Shown: piece after piece, positions 1 to 13,700 of the stretch
How positions within the stretch are numbered: position 1 is the first letter of the stretch
Layout of the letters: each line of letters starts with the position of its first letter
From: Diprion similis
Taxonomy: Eukaryota; Arthropoda; Insecta; Hymenoptera; Diprionidae
NCBI RefSeq assembly: GCF_021155765.1
Contig: NC_060115.1
Span: forward strand, 8,536,493-8,600,492
Length of the DNA stretch: 64,000 bases
Reading direction: 5' to 3'
Notes under the pieces: generated by a model
The model's input: the letters and a program-made list of their open reading frames with translations, nothing else
The model's database searches: none
Told to the model about the DNA's origin: nothing
Position numbers and translations under genes: made by a program

Positions 1-778
1 AATACGGTCTCAGCATCAATTGTTGTTATATTTACACAAAATAATCATAACAGGTTACCGAGTTATCTAATAACAAATTATTTACTGAGAATCGGATGGC
101 TCAGGATTAATTATTTCACATCTACAGCTCGAATATCAATACGTAGCTTTAAATTTAACGAAGATCAGTCGATTATTTTATCAAATGATTTGACTTAGCT
201 ACGAATCAAATCATTTTATCTAAATATAATTTTAACCTTTGTTTCGATTAAACACAGCGTACAGTATCAAATCAGTAGAGTTCACTTGTCATTCGTACGT
301 AATGATTCTTAAAAACGTTTTTTCTAATTGCAAACCACGATCAGTTAATTTCTAGAACTGAATTGTCACGCATCACATACCGCTTATTTAATCACCGTGA
401 AATTTTAACCGCTGATTGAGCTTTATATCATACCTACCTACAAGTGAGAAACTAATCCTGTTTAGAGCACCGTTTTCGCTCATAACTTGTATGTATAATA
501 ATCGTATACGAGTACGTGTTTATGCCTCGTATACCGAGTCGGCAAAGTTGATCCGGTACCGGGGCTAAAGTCAGCGAGTTGTAAAACTTGGTCTCCGCGT
601 CCGTAAAGTCGTCCGAGCACGAAAGGCAGTTTCAACTGGAAGAGCCGTGAGCCTGGAGGAATGAATGGCTTCCCCAGATTAAGGGGGTTCTCCTTAATGC
701 CAACACCTACGTCGCTCGGATGGCGTGCGTGCGATGACCGCAACAAGGGAGCTTTTGGTCTCCAACTTTTCCCGCTTA

Positions 779-819
<41 letters not shown>

Positions 820-1752
820 ATATGTACTAACGAACCACGCTCGAAAAGCTCAAAAATTGTCTTTTTTCTCGCCATTAGTTTCTCTTCATTAAAAGGCACG
901 GCAATGATTGTTTTTTTTTTTTTTGTTTTATCTTTGCCTTCATATATACACATTTTTTATGACTCTCGGACTCACTAATACGTTTTTAGGAGATACCATT
1001 GTGTGTCTTTATTATAGATATAATTTACCGCGTCACGGCGAAAGCGTTGGCTATAAATTTTGTCCACTTTTATACACCGTAAATAATGCGAATTTTTAAA
1101 TCTTTTTCTCCTGTTTATCATTGTTGTTGTTATTGTTATTATTATTTCGTTTCTACGTTTATGTGCGCATTTTTTTTTTTTTTCCTACAGTGACAACTAT
1201 AAGTTGACCCCCCACCTGGCAGGGCAAATATTTCTATGGGTATTACGCGTAATCCACGTCGTACTGTTATTTCATAAAGCTTCGCATCTCGCCCAGCTTT
1301 TTCTATACATTTATGTTTCTACCAGAAATACGAATAGAGTATAGCTGTATCGTCCGGGTAGCAAAATAAGCTAAAAGCCTAGTTATACGTTCGGGATTAA
1401 AATAAATTTTCAACAGAATGAAATAAATATGACTGTAGAATTTCAGTCCCGTAAAATTTAATTCGATGTCAGAATTCTACAGAATAATTTATGAACATTT
1501 AGTTCACAGATTATGGTTACTCTCTGTACAATTTCAGACCTGGAATCTATCTGAGACAATTTTCAAATGTTTATTGTTAAACTGTGACGTAATTTTGACA
1601 GCTGGAAACACGGAGAAGATATCTGGGTAATTCTTTGATGTTTAATGTGATTGATTTAATTTACTTTTGTGTGATAAATTGTATGATATTTGAAAAAATG
1701 TAGAACTCAAAAATGCTCCTGAGTTTGAAAATTCTCGCATGCCCTCGTGTAG
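1..1752 (+). other. AT-rich intronic DNA upstream of the first visible exon
   Basis: No exon with acceptor, donor and coding character is visible before 1753. Because the exon at 1753 is internal (phase 0, no start codon), this stretch is most simply an intron of the same gene. It contains a TA microsatellite (about 784-816) and an unusually GC-rich block at about 540-760. That block is open on the minus strand as part of a 157-codon frame which then runs into the microsatellite. I see no recognisable protein, RNA gene or promoter here. Confidence 0.5.
784..816. repeat. (TA)n microsatellite
   Basis: An uninterrupted run of alternating T and A, followed by TGTATG degeneration. It creates the low-complexity Ile/Tyr stretches in open frames on both strands here, so those frames are not evidence of genes. 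Confidence 0.9.
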
Positions 1753-4700
1753 CTTGGCGAAAATCCTCACCGAAGTGGAAACGGATCAGGAGGTGACCTG
1801 GTCCAGGTTTCAGCCGGAGAATTGCTGGGTCGAACCCACGAGGAATTGGTTTTGCTACTGATCCAGCTACGCCGGCAAAGTGCCACGCTCTGCAAAGCCA
1901 TGGAGACTTGTCACGTCGAAATTGAATCTCAGGTGTTTATTTTAACCGCCTTGTAACGGCGGCATTTTACAGGTCACGGTGGCGGGTTGGGTATTGTGGC
2001 CTGGGAATATTCCGTTGCTCACTTCCCGTGGAAGGCGAAAATTGCGGGTGCACGTCATTTGGGGCACGTGGTTATATTAGCCGATTAACCATTAACCGAG
2101 TCGCAGCTTTTTCATTCTGTATTGTATTGAAAAATAATTCTGTCGTACAAGTGAATATATTTACGTGTTTCCCCCTGATTTGTTTTATTCGATTCGTGAT
2201 TTAATTCATTTAAATAATACCTGTTTGAATCTCATAAATTTACCAACAATAAAATTAACGCAATGGCTGTTTTATTCAATTTTTCGTTTTTAACAACGAA
2301 TATATGTCGGTTAATTGTTAGGACCATTGAAACAATTCGAGGCAGTTTGAATCGTCGAAAATAATCAATTGATTCGAATAAAAAAATTTTAGCGATGTGG
2401 AATTTTTTTAATCGAGTTAAGTAAGTATATTGGGGATTTAAAAATGCCTGGAATTGTTTTAACGAAGCTTTAACAACATTTTTAATTTCTGTAAGAAAAA
2501 GAATAATTGAATCGAAATTGCATCATTTCATTTATCTTAGTAAATTTATTAGATTCTGGTAAGTCTTGTTCGAATCAAACAAATTATTGATCGGATGAGA
2601 AAAATCACGAGAACAAGTGAATACATTTAATTGTTAAAAAGCAACTGTTTTTTTTTTTCAGTGTTATACGAGTAGACGGCTGAAAAACGGTTTGTTTTAT
2701 TAAAAAATGATGCCTCGAGACTGATGTGCATATTTATTCACTAGAATGAACAGTTATAAATCACCTTTTCAGTCCTCTGCTCGTTTATACCCCCTTAAGT
2801 TACGTCCTGATTAACCTGCATCCATTTCACGTTGTGACTATTTTATTCTCTCTGTGTATTAAAAGTGCAGGATATACTTGCTTCGCACTTGACCAAGTAT
2901 CCTCAGATTTTCTTCCAATACCGAAGAATAGTTGGCTCGAATATTGTTATTATACGGTCGTTTGAAAGTATATTCCGAACGGTTCTTCCGCAGTTCTAAA
3001 CGCGTAATGGAGCGTAGCACGATCGGTTGGAAAGAGTTTAATAACGAATGCAACAACCTGTGAGGTTATCGGAATAATTCTATCAGCCCGATTGATGCTA
3101 TAGTCGATACGGCGAACGGTCTCGTTCAATTCCTGTTCGCGAAATCAAATCAACTCAATCAAATTCCACTGAAAGTGGAAATGCACATTTAACGATTTCC
3201 TAACGGTTTTTTTTAGCCTTCGAATTTTTCCCTTCAACTCGAAACGAGAAATACAATTTCACGTATCAATTAGGTCTACTCTAAATTTCAAATTAGGTAT
3301 CGATCCTTGCATCATTGTTATGCAGATTTGCCGAACTGTTTTTCTTTCCGTTACTTTTTCTTTTCTTGTATAAATTTCAGGCATATTCTTCTTACAACTT
3401 TCCATTTTCTTTTTCTAATTCAAATATTAACTAACGAGCGCAACGCCTTCGTCGTCGGGGAGATGGTACTTGACGCGAATTTTGAATAGATGGAGTAAGG
3501 AAAGACAGGCGATAAAATTTGAGCGATGATTTTGAAAAAATGGAAATCAAACTGCAATTAAAAATCTCTTTCTATCCCTACATGCCAAACAGTGCAAATT
3601 AATTTCTTGTCAAATGAATGACGATTGGAAAATATAATTAAAATATTAAAACGTTGTTTTTATAGCGTCGTTTCCACTTTGTTTCTAACGCATAGAGAGC
3701 TTGAACAAATTTCTATACATTTTGACGAAGGCAGATAAGCTACAAACGGCAAGACGGTCTCTTTCTGATCGCGTGATTAAAAAAACTTCATGAAATTCAT
3801 GGCGTTGATTGTTTCGACGGGGGAACGTAGATTAGAGCCGGAAGGCCATCAGGAACTTGAGACGAGATTTAAGACAGTGACTGCAAAGAGAAGTCTGACG
3901 TTTAAACCATTGAATCGATAATCGGATTCGCGCGGTCGGGGAGGATGAAGGCGACGGGATGCGAAATTTCAATTTCAGTTCCGAATTTCGAACAGCGTAG
4001 ATTAATCGTCGACGAGTTCGTCGTCCAATGTATACACAGCATATGTACTTATATACACACAGACACTCGTTTATACACGTAGGTAAATGTACTCTGCAGA
4101 ACCTCAACGCGGAAGAAATTTGAATTGCTTATAGACACGCGAGGTGGAAAAGCGATCGTTTTCTCTTGTGAAAATATCTCGATCTTCATTCTGTCTGCAA
4201 ACAGATCTCCCGATTTTTTCGAATTTCATAATACGCGTAACAACTTCGCGTCATATTATAGAACTCGCGTCCCACGATGGTACGTATGCAGTTGAAATTT
4301 AATTAACGTTGTAAAAAGTTATGACTCGGTGAAAATTCCTCGGTACTTATACACTCTACCTATGTATAACTGTTCGCACACGTATGCATGTGTATCTACG
4401 TGCAAAAACCTTTTGTTCCGACCGAAACTTCTCACGGATTATGAAAATGTGCAAAATGTGCACAATGTTTAATGGAGGTTGGGAAAAATTTATCTTTCAC
4501 GCTTCGCAAGTTTGTGTCTCTACTGTACATTATACCTATACATATACCCTATATACGCGTATATCTATCTTACACCATACTATACTCAAACATCCGTTAG
4601 CTATCTTAAAAATGTATGAATTTTGTGTATTGTTACGTTACCCCAGTAATTATTTTATCAACAGTGAAAACTAGAATATTCGCTATTTAGTTGAGACTTG

Positions 4701-7700
4701 GGTGCTTAATTAACCGTAAAGAATACGAATTAAACGCGATATTCGCTCATGTGTATATCACGTAACATTGTTCCAGATTATATCTCTACGCTGGTTTATA
4801 AAAAATGAAATTGCACGGAGATCCGGAATTAAACAATTAGTTCGTGTCTGCATGGCAGTCGCGGTTTCACACTTTTCGCAATACCTACGTGTATCACATG
4901 CAGTAACGGATCTGCTGCGGGAGGAAGAGTTTGAATGAATGTGAGAAACAAAAAAAGAGAAGAGGGGAAAAAGGTTGGAACAAATGGAATTTCGCAAACT
5001 TTTCAGGAAGCGTCGAATTAACCCAACGCTGACGAATCACCCAAATTATTCTCGATCGCCTTTGTTTTCTCTTCTCTTTTTCTCTTTTTTTTTTTACTTT
5101 TTGCCCGCGCTACTGCGGACAGCGGCGTTCACGAGGCTAGGCACGATCTGCAATTTATTTATTTATTTGTTTATTTTTTTTTTCATTCCGTTTTTTCATT
5201 CCCTCGTCGTCGAAATCCTTTTTTTTCCCCGCTTCGCTTTCGGCGTCCTCTTTCTTTGTTGAATGTATGTACGTCATCCTGTTCCTGCTGATTCAACAGA
5301 TTCGGTCATGGACTTTTTTTTTTTTCTTTCTCTCTTTTCTTTTCTCTTTCTCTCGTTTTTCCCCAGCGGACGGATTTTACACACCGTCGCGTCATTAAAC
5401 CCCCATTTCGCGTTCGTCTCGCGTCTTAAGGAATCAAACTAACGCGACGTCGAGCAATCACTTCGATAAGTAGACTGCGAAAAGGCGTTCATCTCGATCC
5501 GGCCAAACGTTGATCGTCGATTTATAAAAGCGCAAGATTGCCCTGTTTTTTCCGCTTTCTTCCTCCGATTTAACTCTGTAGCAATGCACTGACAATAAAG
5601 AGTACAACATGGCAAGAAAGAGCAATAATGAGAAGCAAATAATAAAAGAAAATTATACTTCTCTGACAAAATACGAGTAATAAACCATGTAAAGAAAAGT
5701 GGAAGCGAGTCAAATTTTGTTACGGGACTGACTACCGTGCAGCAACGGCTTCGCATTGATTATCAAAGCCACAAATGGTCGGATACCTATTTTATTTTCT
5801 CTTTTTTGTTCCCTTCTTTTTTTTCTTTTTCTTTCCTTTCCTTTTTTCTTTCTTCATTTTGCCTTTTTACCCACCACGGCAGGCAAAATTGAAGGTGTCC
5901 GTTGACTATCAGTCGTCGAGAGAGAGGCAAGGCGACGCGGAACGTCCGGGACGGCTCGTTGTGCACGGCACGTTGCCACTAACGTAAGCCACTTAGGCAT
6001 GCTGGCAAAGATCGCCTTTGCCTTTCTATAATACTTAGAACTGGCCGGATAGACGCTTGTTCGGTACTAAATAATACCTCAGTTCGCGTTCTCTCGATTC
6101 AAGAGGACATTCGGAAATCTGTTGGACGTCGCACGGTTTTAAGAAATTTGTCAAAATTGAGCAAAAGTCGCAAGATTATTCGTGGGAGTGTACTTGCGTT
6201 CGTTTCTGTGATCGGTCAACGACATTAATCAATTGTACTCATCTTTAAACTATCCAATATGCTTGCTCGTTCTGACTCGCTATTTCTAATCCCTTAACAT
6301 CTTGTGACTAGTGATCATGTGGTGACGTTTTTTAATTTTAATGTTATTAGGTCAGAGGTGAAGTGATAACAGTATTATTGTGCGGGACGATTGAATTCGC
6401 AGAATGTCTAGTTTCTGAAAGGTATAAAATTTAAAAAACTATCCGATATTATTTATTGAATTTCGTAGAGACCATTTTTTCTCTCTTAAATACGCAGATG
6501 GAGAGAGATTATAGAGAGACAGAGAGAGAGAGAGAGAGTATTGAAGTAAGGAATTTTCGAGGATGCAGCGGTCTGTATCAGACGGTAAGATTTCTAAGCA
6601 ATCTCTCTGACCCATTGGCACAATGATGGTTCTTCATCTCCGTGATACTTACTCGGTATGAGAGAGAAATCGCGTGGACTTCTATAATCGAGATATTGAA
6701 TTCCTCCACTATTATGGTGAAAACGTTGTGCCTAGATACTTACTTACGTTTGTGAACCAGCCTTACCGAATGCCCAGCGGCCAAATTCTCAATCACTCGA
6801 CAGCTTAGTATCCAACAAATCATAACAAATGACTCGTATCCGAGCTCTTGAACGAATTGGTCGCAACTAGAATCTCGCGTGCGGGTTTATACCGTCGAAT
6901 AATTTAACAACTGGACCCCATGGTCCAGTTTTCTGCACTTGCCTTATTCGCTCTATATTCATGTTTAATTATACCACTTTGTGACATGGACTGCATTATG
7001 TAGGCACAGGTATGCGATTTCACCTTTTTTAGCGCCTTTGGGTAATCGGACTCGCTTGAAATCTTTACACGTCTATATCGTCTTTGGGTTTCTCTTCCTG
7101 GTGTAGAAATTTCATGTTTTATCCTTTGCGATCTCTATTCTGCAGATACACGACTTTGGTGAACGGGCTTGGAGACTTCTTCTTTCAATCACTTTTTAAA
7201 CCAGTAATGTCTGTAGTGTATTTCTATTTTCAGGCCAGGCTAGCTGAACTTGATACACCCAGACGTCTTGAGAATTTGCAAAAGCTTGAAGAACTCAAGA
7301 AGCATCTAATGGATTTGGAAAAACAGGTGAGCCCTCCTCACAATCGTATTTCATTTTAAACCCTAGCTTTTTCCAACATCTCAAGTTTCGAAAGAACGGA
7401 TGCTATTTTAACGTGTCAAAAGAAATGGCAAAAAAGGTTCATTCGATACGTCTTGCTTGTATAGATTCTATGAGTAATTGGTACAAGCGTGATGTCTGTC
7501 GTTCAGAAAACCCAGAATCCACCATCGAATAAGTAGTATTAGTGCAATTAAACATGCTCTCGATAAAGTTTAACAATTGCAATCCGTCGCTCGAGTGAAT
7601 TTGCACAAAGCCGGATAGCCCGGATGGTAAATTTTCAAGACGCAGCGAATGGCGGGAGGGTGAGTCGTGAACCGTGAACCGTGAACCGTGAACTGTGAAC

Positions 7701-10700
7701 TGCGACTAACTCGGAGCTCGCAAGGCAACGAATTAAAAGTTTGCAATTCACGGGGTGGACGGGTGGTTCGGTTCAATTTGTCCGCCTTTATGCAAATGTT
7801 GTTTATGAGGAGTTTTCCTCTTTCAACATCCCTGCAGCAACCAGGGACTTCCTCCCTGAAAGACGACGTCTGCCAGGAATATTCTGGGGGTTTCGGTTCA
7901 CCGCCTGGCCGCGATTACTAGACGGTGAAATGAATTATCTACCTCGACAAACCGAGCACGTAATAACGCGACACCTCGCCATGCGTAAACGTTTTCTAAA
8001 CTCCAGCCATGCTGCAACGGCGACCTAGGAAGTCCCGCATTTCGATCTTCCTTCAAAGGCTAACAATTTTCTTTCTACTTTGTACATAATTTTTTATTTT
8101 ATTTCACAGTTTACAAGATAAAAGCTTCTTTTTGCAGGCTTACGATAACGAAGTGAATTTTTCAAAAAATATCCACAACTCAACGTCTACCTAATCTCGT
8201 TTTGAAACACTTGTTCTAGTACGAGAAAGGCAAGCCAATGGTTAACCTTGTTGACAACATGGTGAAGCTTGGCTCGTTATACAACCGCGGTACGACGACT
8301 AACGGTACCGGTGGAGTATCGAGTTCCCGTCATGACCTCGTCCAGGAGAAGACGAGGGAAGTCCGAGATCGTCTGGAGTTTAATCAGCGTGTCCAAGAGC
8401 AGCGACTCCTGGCCGAGGAGCGTCGGGACTGGGATAGGCTGAGTCCCGATCACGGACAGCTTCAGGTGAGAAGAAAAAGTGTTTTGCACCGTGTGTGGAC
8501 GGAAATATTCAGTGCCGCACAGCCTTGGGTCCGATTCTATTCAACCTATCCGTGAATATTACTGCGAGAGTAACAATGAGGCAGCAAAAAATGGCGGACG
8601 GGAACAATTACGAGGTTCTATTTTGGGAACAACGAAACGATTGTTCCGCGACCTCACGCGCCGAGTGAATTTTCATTCGTCCAGCTTCTTTAAACCTCTC
8701 CAAGGAAACGCCGAGGCGTCTACCGGTTGTTACTTAACCCGCAAATGTGCTGTGCGGGGACTGCAGATGCTGTAACTGAATATCTCCGGCTAGGTCGACG
8801 TGCTTTCCTTACACGCAGAGACTACGCCAACTCTCTGATGTACACATTTAATGCCCCCTCTAATGTGGGACTTGGATTAAATTCCACGGCAAACAACTCG
8901 CGGTTTTCAAGAGCTGCTCAGTTGCTCTCGTCCGCTACGCATCAAGTGCGTTTTGTACGTCAGCGTGTTTGCAGCGAAGAGCTGTTTTTCTATAGTAATT
9001 ACTTTTCCAAGTTTATTGCAACTGTTCGCGTAAAGTTCTTGTATGTTTCACGAATATTTCGAGGTGATAAGCGGTCGTCACTTGTGTGTCTTCAATTATC
9101 AGCTTTATTTTTCCTCCAGGCGAAGGTTCAGCAGCTTTACAAACTGGATCGGTTACTCCAGGAAGAATCCGGGACGCTGCACAGTCTCCAACAGGACAAG
9201 GTGAGACAATATCAAACGAGTAGAATTATCGCGACCGCAGTAGGTCAGAGCTTTTGGACGCTCAAAAAATAGTTGAATAGTTTGTGGACAAAGGGTGAAA
9301 TGCGAAAGCTTTTCGAAACGTGCTTCAAACTTGAGAGAAAAAAGAGAAAGTGGAAAGAAGAACAAAGAAAGGGGAAGTTGGGGTTGGAGTAGGGCGAAAT
9401 AACTTGTCGCCGGTTGAACGGGCCGGTGAGCATCGTTCCTCAGCGATTCTTGAATGGGAAAAATTAAAGCCTTTTCTTCGCTTCGACCGTAGGAAATATT
9501 GGAAAAGGCTCTGGGCGGATTGAGGAACAAACTTCAGGGGAGCAGGAGCAATCCGGCCGAAGTGGAGCGTTACCGGAAACAGCAGCTACTCCTCGAACGG
9601 GAATTGAGCAGAGTCAGATTGCTGCTCGCCCACAACTCGAAGGTATCTACCGGAAGCTGCGTCGTTGCTTCGATAAACTTTTGAACTATTTGCAAATATT
9701 CGTTATCCTCTTTTTATTATTCTCCCTTATCTTATTCTGCAGAAACTCGAGGAGACCGTGGCTGAAAACGCTCGTCTAGAACAAGAACTGGTCGTCCTGA
9801 GACAGAAGCTTCAGGCGTCACGAAGGTACGCCGGAAACGTGACCAGGGATCCATCGGGAACGACTGCCGCCCTCGAGGCTGAGCTTAGGCGAGTTCAACA
9901 GCTCGTCGGCGACCTGCAGCGACAACGTCAGGAACTCAGCATCCAGGTCCGTCAGTTGACGGAAAAGTCACACAGCCTTGTGCAGCAGATACGACCGCAG
10001 CATGTGACTGGTGAGTGAGATTTTCGTTCTACCTCACGACATTTCCATTTTTCTATTCTCTGATCTTTCTTATACATTCTTAAGCAAGCAAGTAAGAAAT
10101 TAGATACCTGAAATTAATAAATCCGACATTCCGCTTCAGCACCGCAGGTTCACCATCACAGATCGAAAAAACGCAGCCACAGTTCTTGGCTCGAGACCGA
10201 TCTTGACTCGGGAATGACTCTGGACCATGGATTGGACTCGCCGACGAGCCCCGTTCCTTCCGGCTCTCCTAGCATCCGGCAAAACGGAAGTCCCCATCAG
10301 CATCAGCACAGCGCTTCCTCTCCTCAGTACAAGGACCCCCCGCCTGTACCTTACAAAGAGCACAATATCGGCGTGGGTTCGACGCAGCACAATGCTCAGG
10401 CGTACTACAACCATTCGTCTCATAACCAGCAGCCCCAGCATCACCATCGCGTTTCTGGCCACTCACCCCAAAGCCAAATATCCGCATTGTCGCCCCAGCT
10501 TCGCGAACAGATCCATCAGCATCAGCTGAAGCAGCAACAACTCCGGGACCAGATGCAGGGCAAGGGAAGTCCTGTGCAGAACAATGTCGCGGGGCCGCTT
10601 TACGTCAATACTGATTCCAGGAGACAAGGTAGTATGCTTAAGCTTAAGCTAATTCCACTTCCGGTATTGTGTTTACGGTCTCACTAAACCGTGGAGCTTT

Positions 10701-13700
10701 TGTCTAAGCATCGTCGATTCTTCTCGAATTATTTTTTGGTCTACTTAACAAGTCGCCGCGCGTGGAATGAAGTTTCTTTTCCACCGGGAGAACAACGAAT
10801 ATTTGACCTTTGATACGGTTTCCGGTTTTAGTCGGGTCAAAAGTCTTCCGAATATGAGAGAAACAATAGAGACCGTAGGGTGGAACGAATGCAATGAAGA
10901 AAATAAGAGAAAAGAGAACAAAATAGAGAGGGTAAAACACTGAGTACGAAAAAGAAAGGTGAAGAAAAAGGCGTAAGAAAAACTCTAGGCAGAGCAATGG
11001 GAACGAGCCCCTTTGTTGGACGGACGAATGAGCGAACGAATGAAAGAAAGGATCTTTGCAACTCTGGCTCACACCCCTGCAGGGCCTCGTCTCACTACGA
11101 ACAAATACTTTTTAATTTCTGAAAAGATCCGAAGGCGTCTCGTTCCTCTGAAGGACGCGAGCCTAGCCCTTCACTTCCGGCTTCATAATAAGCTCGCCTT
11201 TCACTTTATTATACATATATACATATTTTGTACTCTGTTGTTTCGAGGAGAAGCTTTACTCCCAGTATCCAGTATTCTCCGCGTTTTCGATAAATATTCA
11301 TCTCTCGAAATTCAATCCCATACCTGATTGTGTGAGACGCATTCGCGAAAGATACCGTCTTTTGACTGTTTCACAGCATTTTTCATCCTATAATAATCCA
11401 ATCTAACGCAATGGAAACCTGATTGCTTTCAACAGGCTTATCGTGTATCGGGCAACGCGATCCGTAAGCGATTGTGCCACTTTCGGCGTCGTATTGCTCA
11501 TCTGGAATAACACACGATGGAAGAAGTAAATTTTCATTGATCTCTCTTTTTCAGACTCAACGAAATACCTTGAGTCAAACTCCGACAATCCTCCGGCTCC
11601 ACCTCCGGAATACGTGCCACCACCACCGCCTCCGCCATCGGAAGAAGCGCTTCTTAACGGAAATTACGGGCAAAACGATGAGAGCAAATTCAGTGGTAAA
11701 TGAAAGAAAAATTACTAATCAAACTTGAGTTTAATTTAAAGCTGTCTATAGTGAAGAGTTTGATTAAAAAAAAAAAAATAATAATAATACTAAGTTATCG
11801 TATCGTCACACGAATTGAATACCTTTATTAATAACACTCGCCAAATTCGAGAAGAATATTCTGCTTCCTTCATTTCCACCGACTTGCCGTACAAAAATTA
11901 CTTTTTTGCAGGCCTGATGCACGGACGTGAAAAACAGGAGATCAAAACCGTGCGAATAGTGAAACGGGAATCCGAACGACGACAAAGAGATCGAGGCGAC
12001 CGGACGGGAAACATCGGGATTCCTTTGACTAACGGGTTACAGGTACCAGGAGGCGCGAAGAGGCTGAACGAGGATGACTTTGGAGGCTCACAACAGTTCG
12101 AGGTAGCAAAAGACACTCTCTTGTTCGCCCCTGCAAAACGAACATACCTATAGTGTATAAAACTTGAGGACACATGCTTTGTAACAGTTTTAATTCATAA
12201 TATAAATATGATGCGAATCTCTTTGTCGCCCCCTCAGAAATCTCAGCTGGACAGGGTGATGGAGGAGTCAGCGGCAATGATTCACGCCCAAAGCAGCGTT
12301 CAGCTTTCGGAAATGGACGACGTGCAATTCCAGCGCAGCATGTCCCTCCCACGGGGATTTGGCGGGCAGCGACCGCAGCCAGGAATTCATCAGGGTCCGG
12401 TGCCAGCGCCACCGCGAAGTGACAGTATGAACGCCCTCAGGAACATGATGGTCCGACGCCACAGAGTACGGGTAAAGAGGAAACATTCCTGACGCATCCA
12501 TAAACATTTCCGTTACACTTGATCACGTTCGTTTGAACTTTGTTCCTCGTTTCTGTTTCGTTAATTCCTGTAATAATTTTCGTTTTCGTAAAGTTTTCTT
12601 TCTTCGTTTCGTTTCTCATTTTTTACAACCCTGTATTTAGTTTGAGAACCAAGGCGGAAGCTCGGACAGCACTTTGTCGCCTCACACAGAGAGTCCGAAT
12701 TCTGGATCCCAAATGGCGAACATGAGTTCACCGAATTACTCGATCAGCCCTCCGTACAGTCCGAGTCATCAGAACTATTCGCCTGTTCAATATTCTCGAG
12801 GCGGAAGTGGCGCGGGTGGGATTTCCGGTCAAGGGTTGCCGGTGCCCTCCCAATATTATCCTCAGCACGCCGCTCCTCCGGGGTCGAGCTTCGCGATGTC
12901 CTCGAATCCCGGCAGTCCGGTCGCCACTTCACCTCCTACCGCCCATGAGAGGCTTTTTGGATCGGCAGCAAGCATCAACAGTCTTCGTGATTCGCCCCAG
13001 CTCTCTCCAGTATTCAAAAGCGAAGCCGCGAGGCAGATCATCAAGGAAATGGCCGAGAAGAGGTCCGAGGGACCAAGGAGAAGGCCCGTGCCCAAAGAAA
13101 AGAGGCGACACTACACGGTGTCCAGCAGCAAACCGATTCTCGATCTCGAGGACACCTTTTCCAAGATGGTACACGCCCCTCGAAGTATCTTTTTGTTCAT
13201 GTCAATTTGTTTTTTGCTTTTTTATGTTTTTATAACGATTGGTTTGTCGTAGTTCAGTTTCTTTTTTAACAGACATCGGTACCCCGTAGAATGGTTTTGA
13301 ATATATATTATTGACACTGAGCCATGGAGTGGATGCATATTTGCCTGTTGTTCAGTATTTTTATCGTAATCTTTTTCATTTACAAAGGGAATGGGACGCG
13401 CGAGAGACGATCTTGACATGGAACGAGCTTTGAGGCCGCGTATCAATGCTCCCGACGTGGTAAGGTCGACCCTGAGCCACAAAGAGCTGAAATACAATGA
13501 AAGCACGATTGACAACCTGCTTGGTACTCCGAACAAAATTCTGATCCCTGAACGCTACATTCCGGAACAGGTAGGAATTAATATTTCACGAATTTTTGAA
13601 CCGATATTTCTATAAGGAAATAGATTTTCGAATTTGTATATAATTTATAACTGTAGGCTCCGGAGCTGAGTGCAGAGGAGCAGGAACACCGTCTTAAGAA

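Larger units (their letters stand above)
1933..7233 (+). other. 5.3-kb intron of the PLEKHA/kramer gene
   Basis: Flanked by the CAG|GTGTTT donor after 1932 and the pyrimidine-rich CAG acceptor ending at 7233. It is AT-rich with many poly-T tracts (about 5060-5350 and 5800-5870) and a GA microsatellite near 6500-6539. One GC-rich, splice-flanked block at 5883-5983 is listed separately. No other gene is supported; the open frames here are short and low-complexity. Confidence 0.6.

Noticed and set aside
480..953. Long minus-strand open frame of 157 codons as a gene
   Set aside because: Its middle is translated TA microsatellite (Ile/Tyr/His repeats) and its ends have no splice or start context; only the GC-rich part is kept as a finding.
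7688..8028. Overlapping + strand frames in the intron after exon 7234-7326
   Set aside because: They have no matching splice phase and no recognisable motif, and they begin in the 7-bp minisatellite.
10136..10529. Several overlapping frames on both strands opposite the His/Gln/Pro-rich exon
   Set aside because: They are shadows of exon 10140-10628, whose frame alone agrees with neighbouring exon phases.
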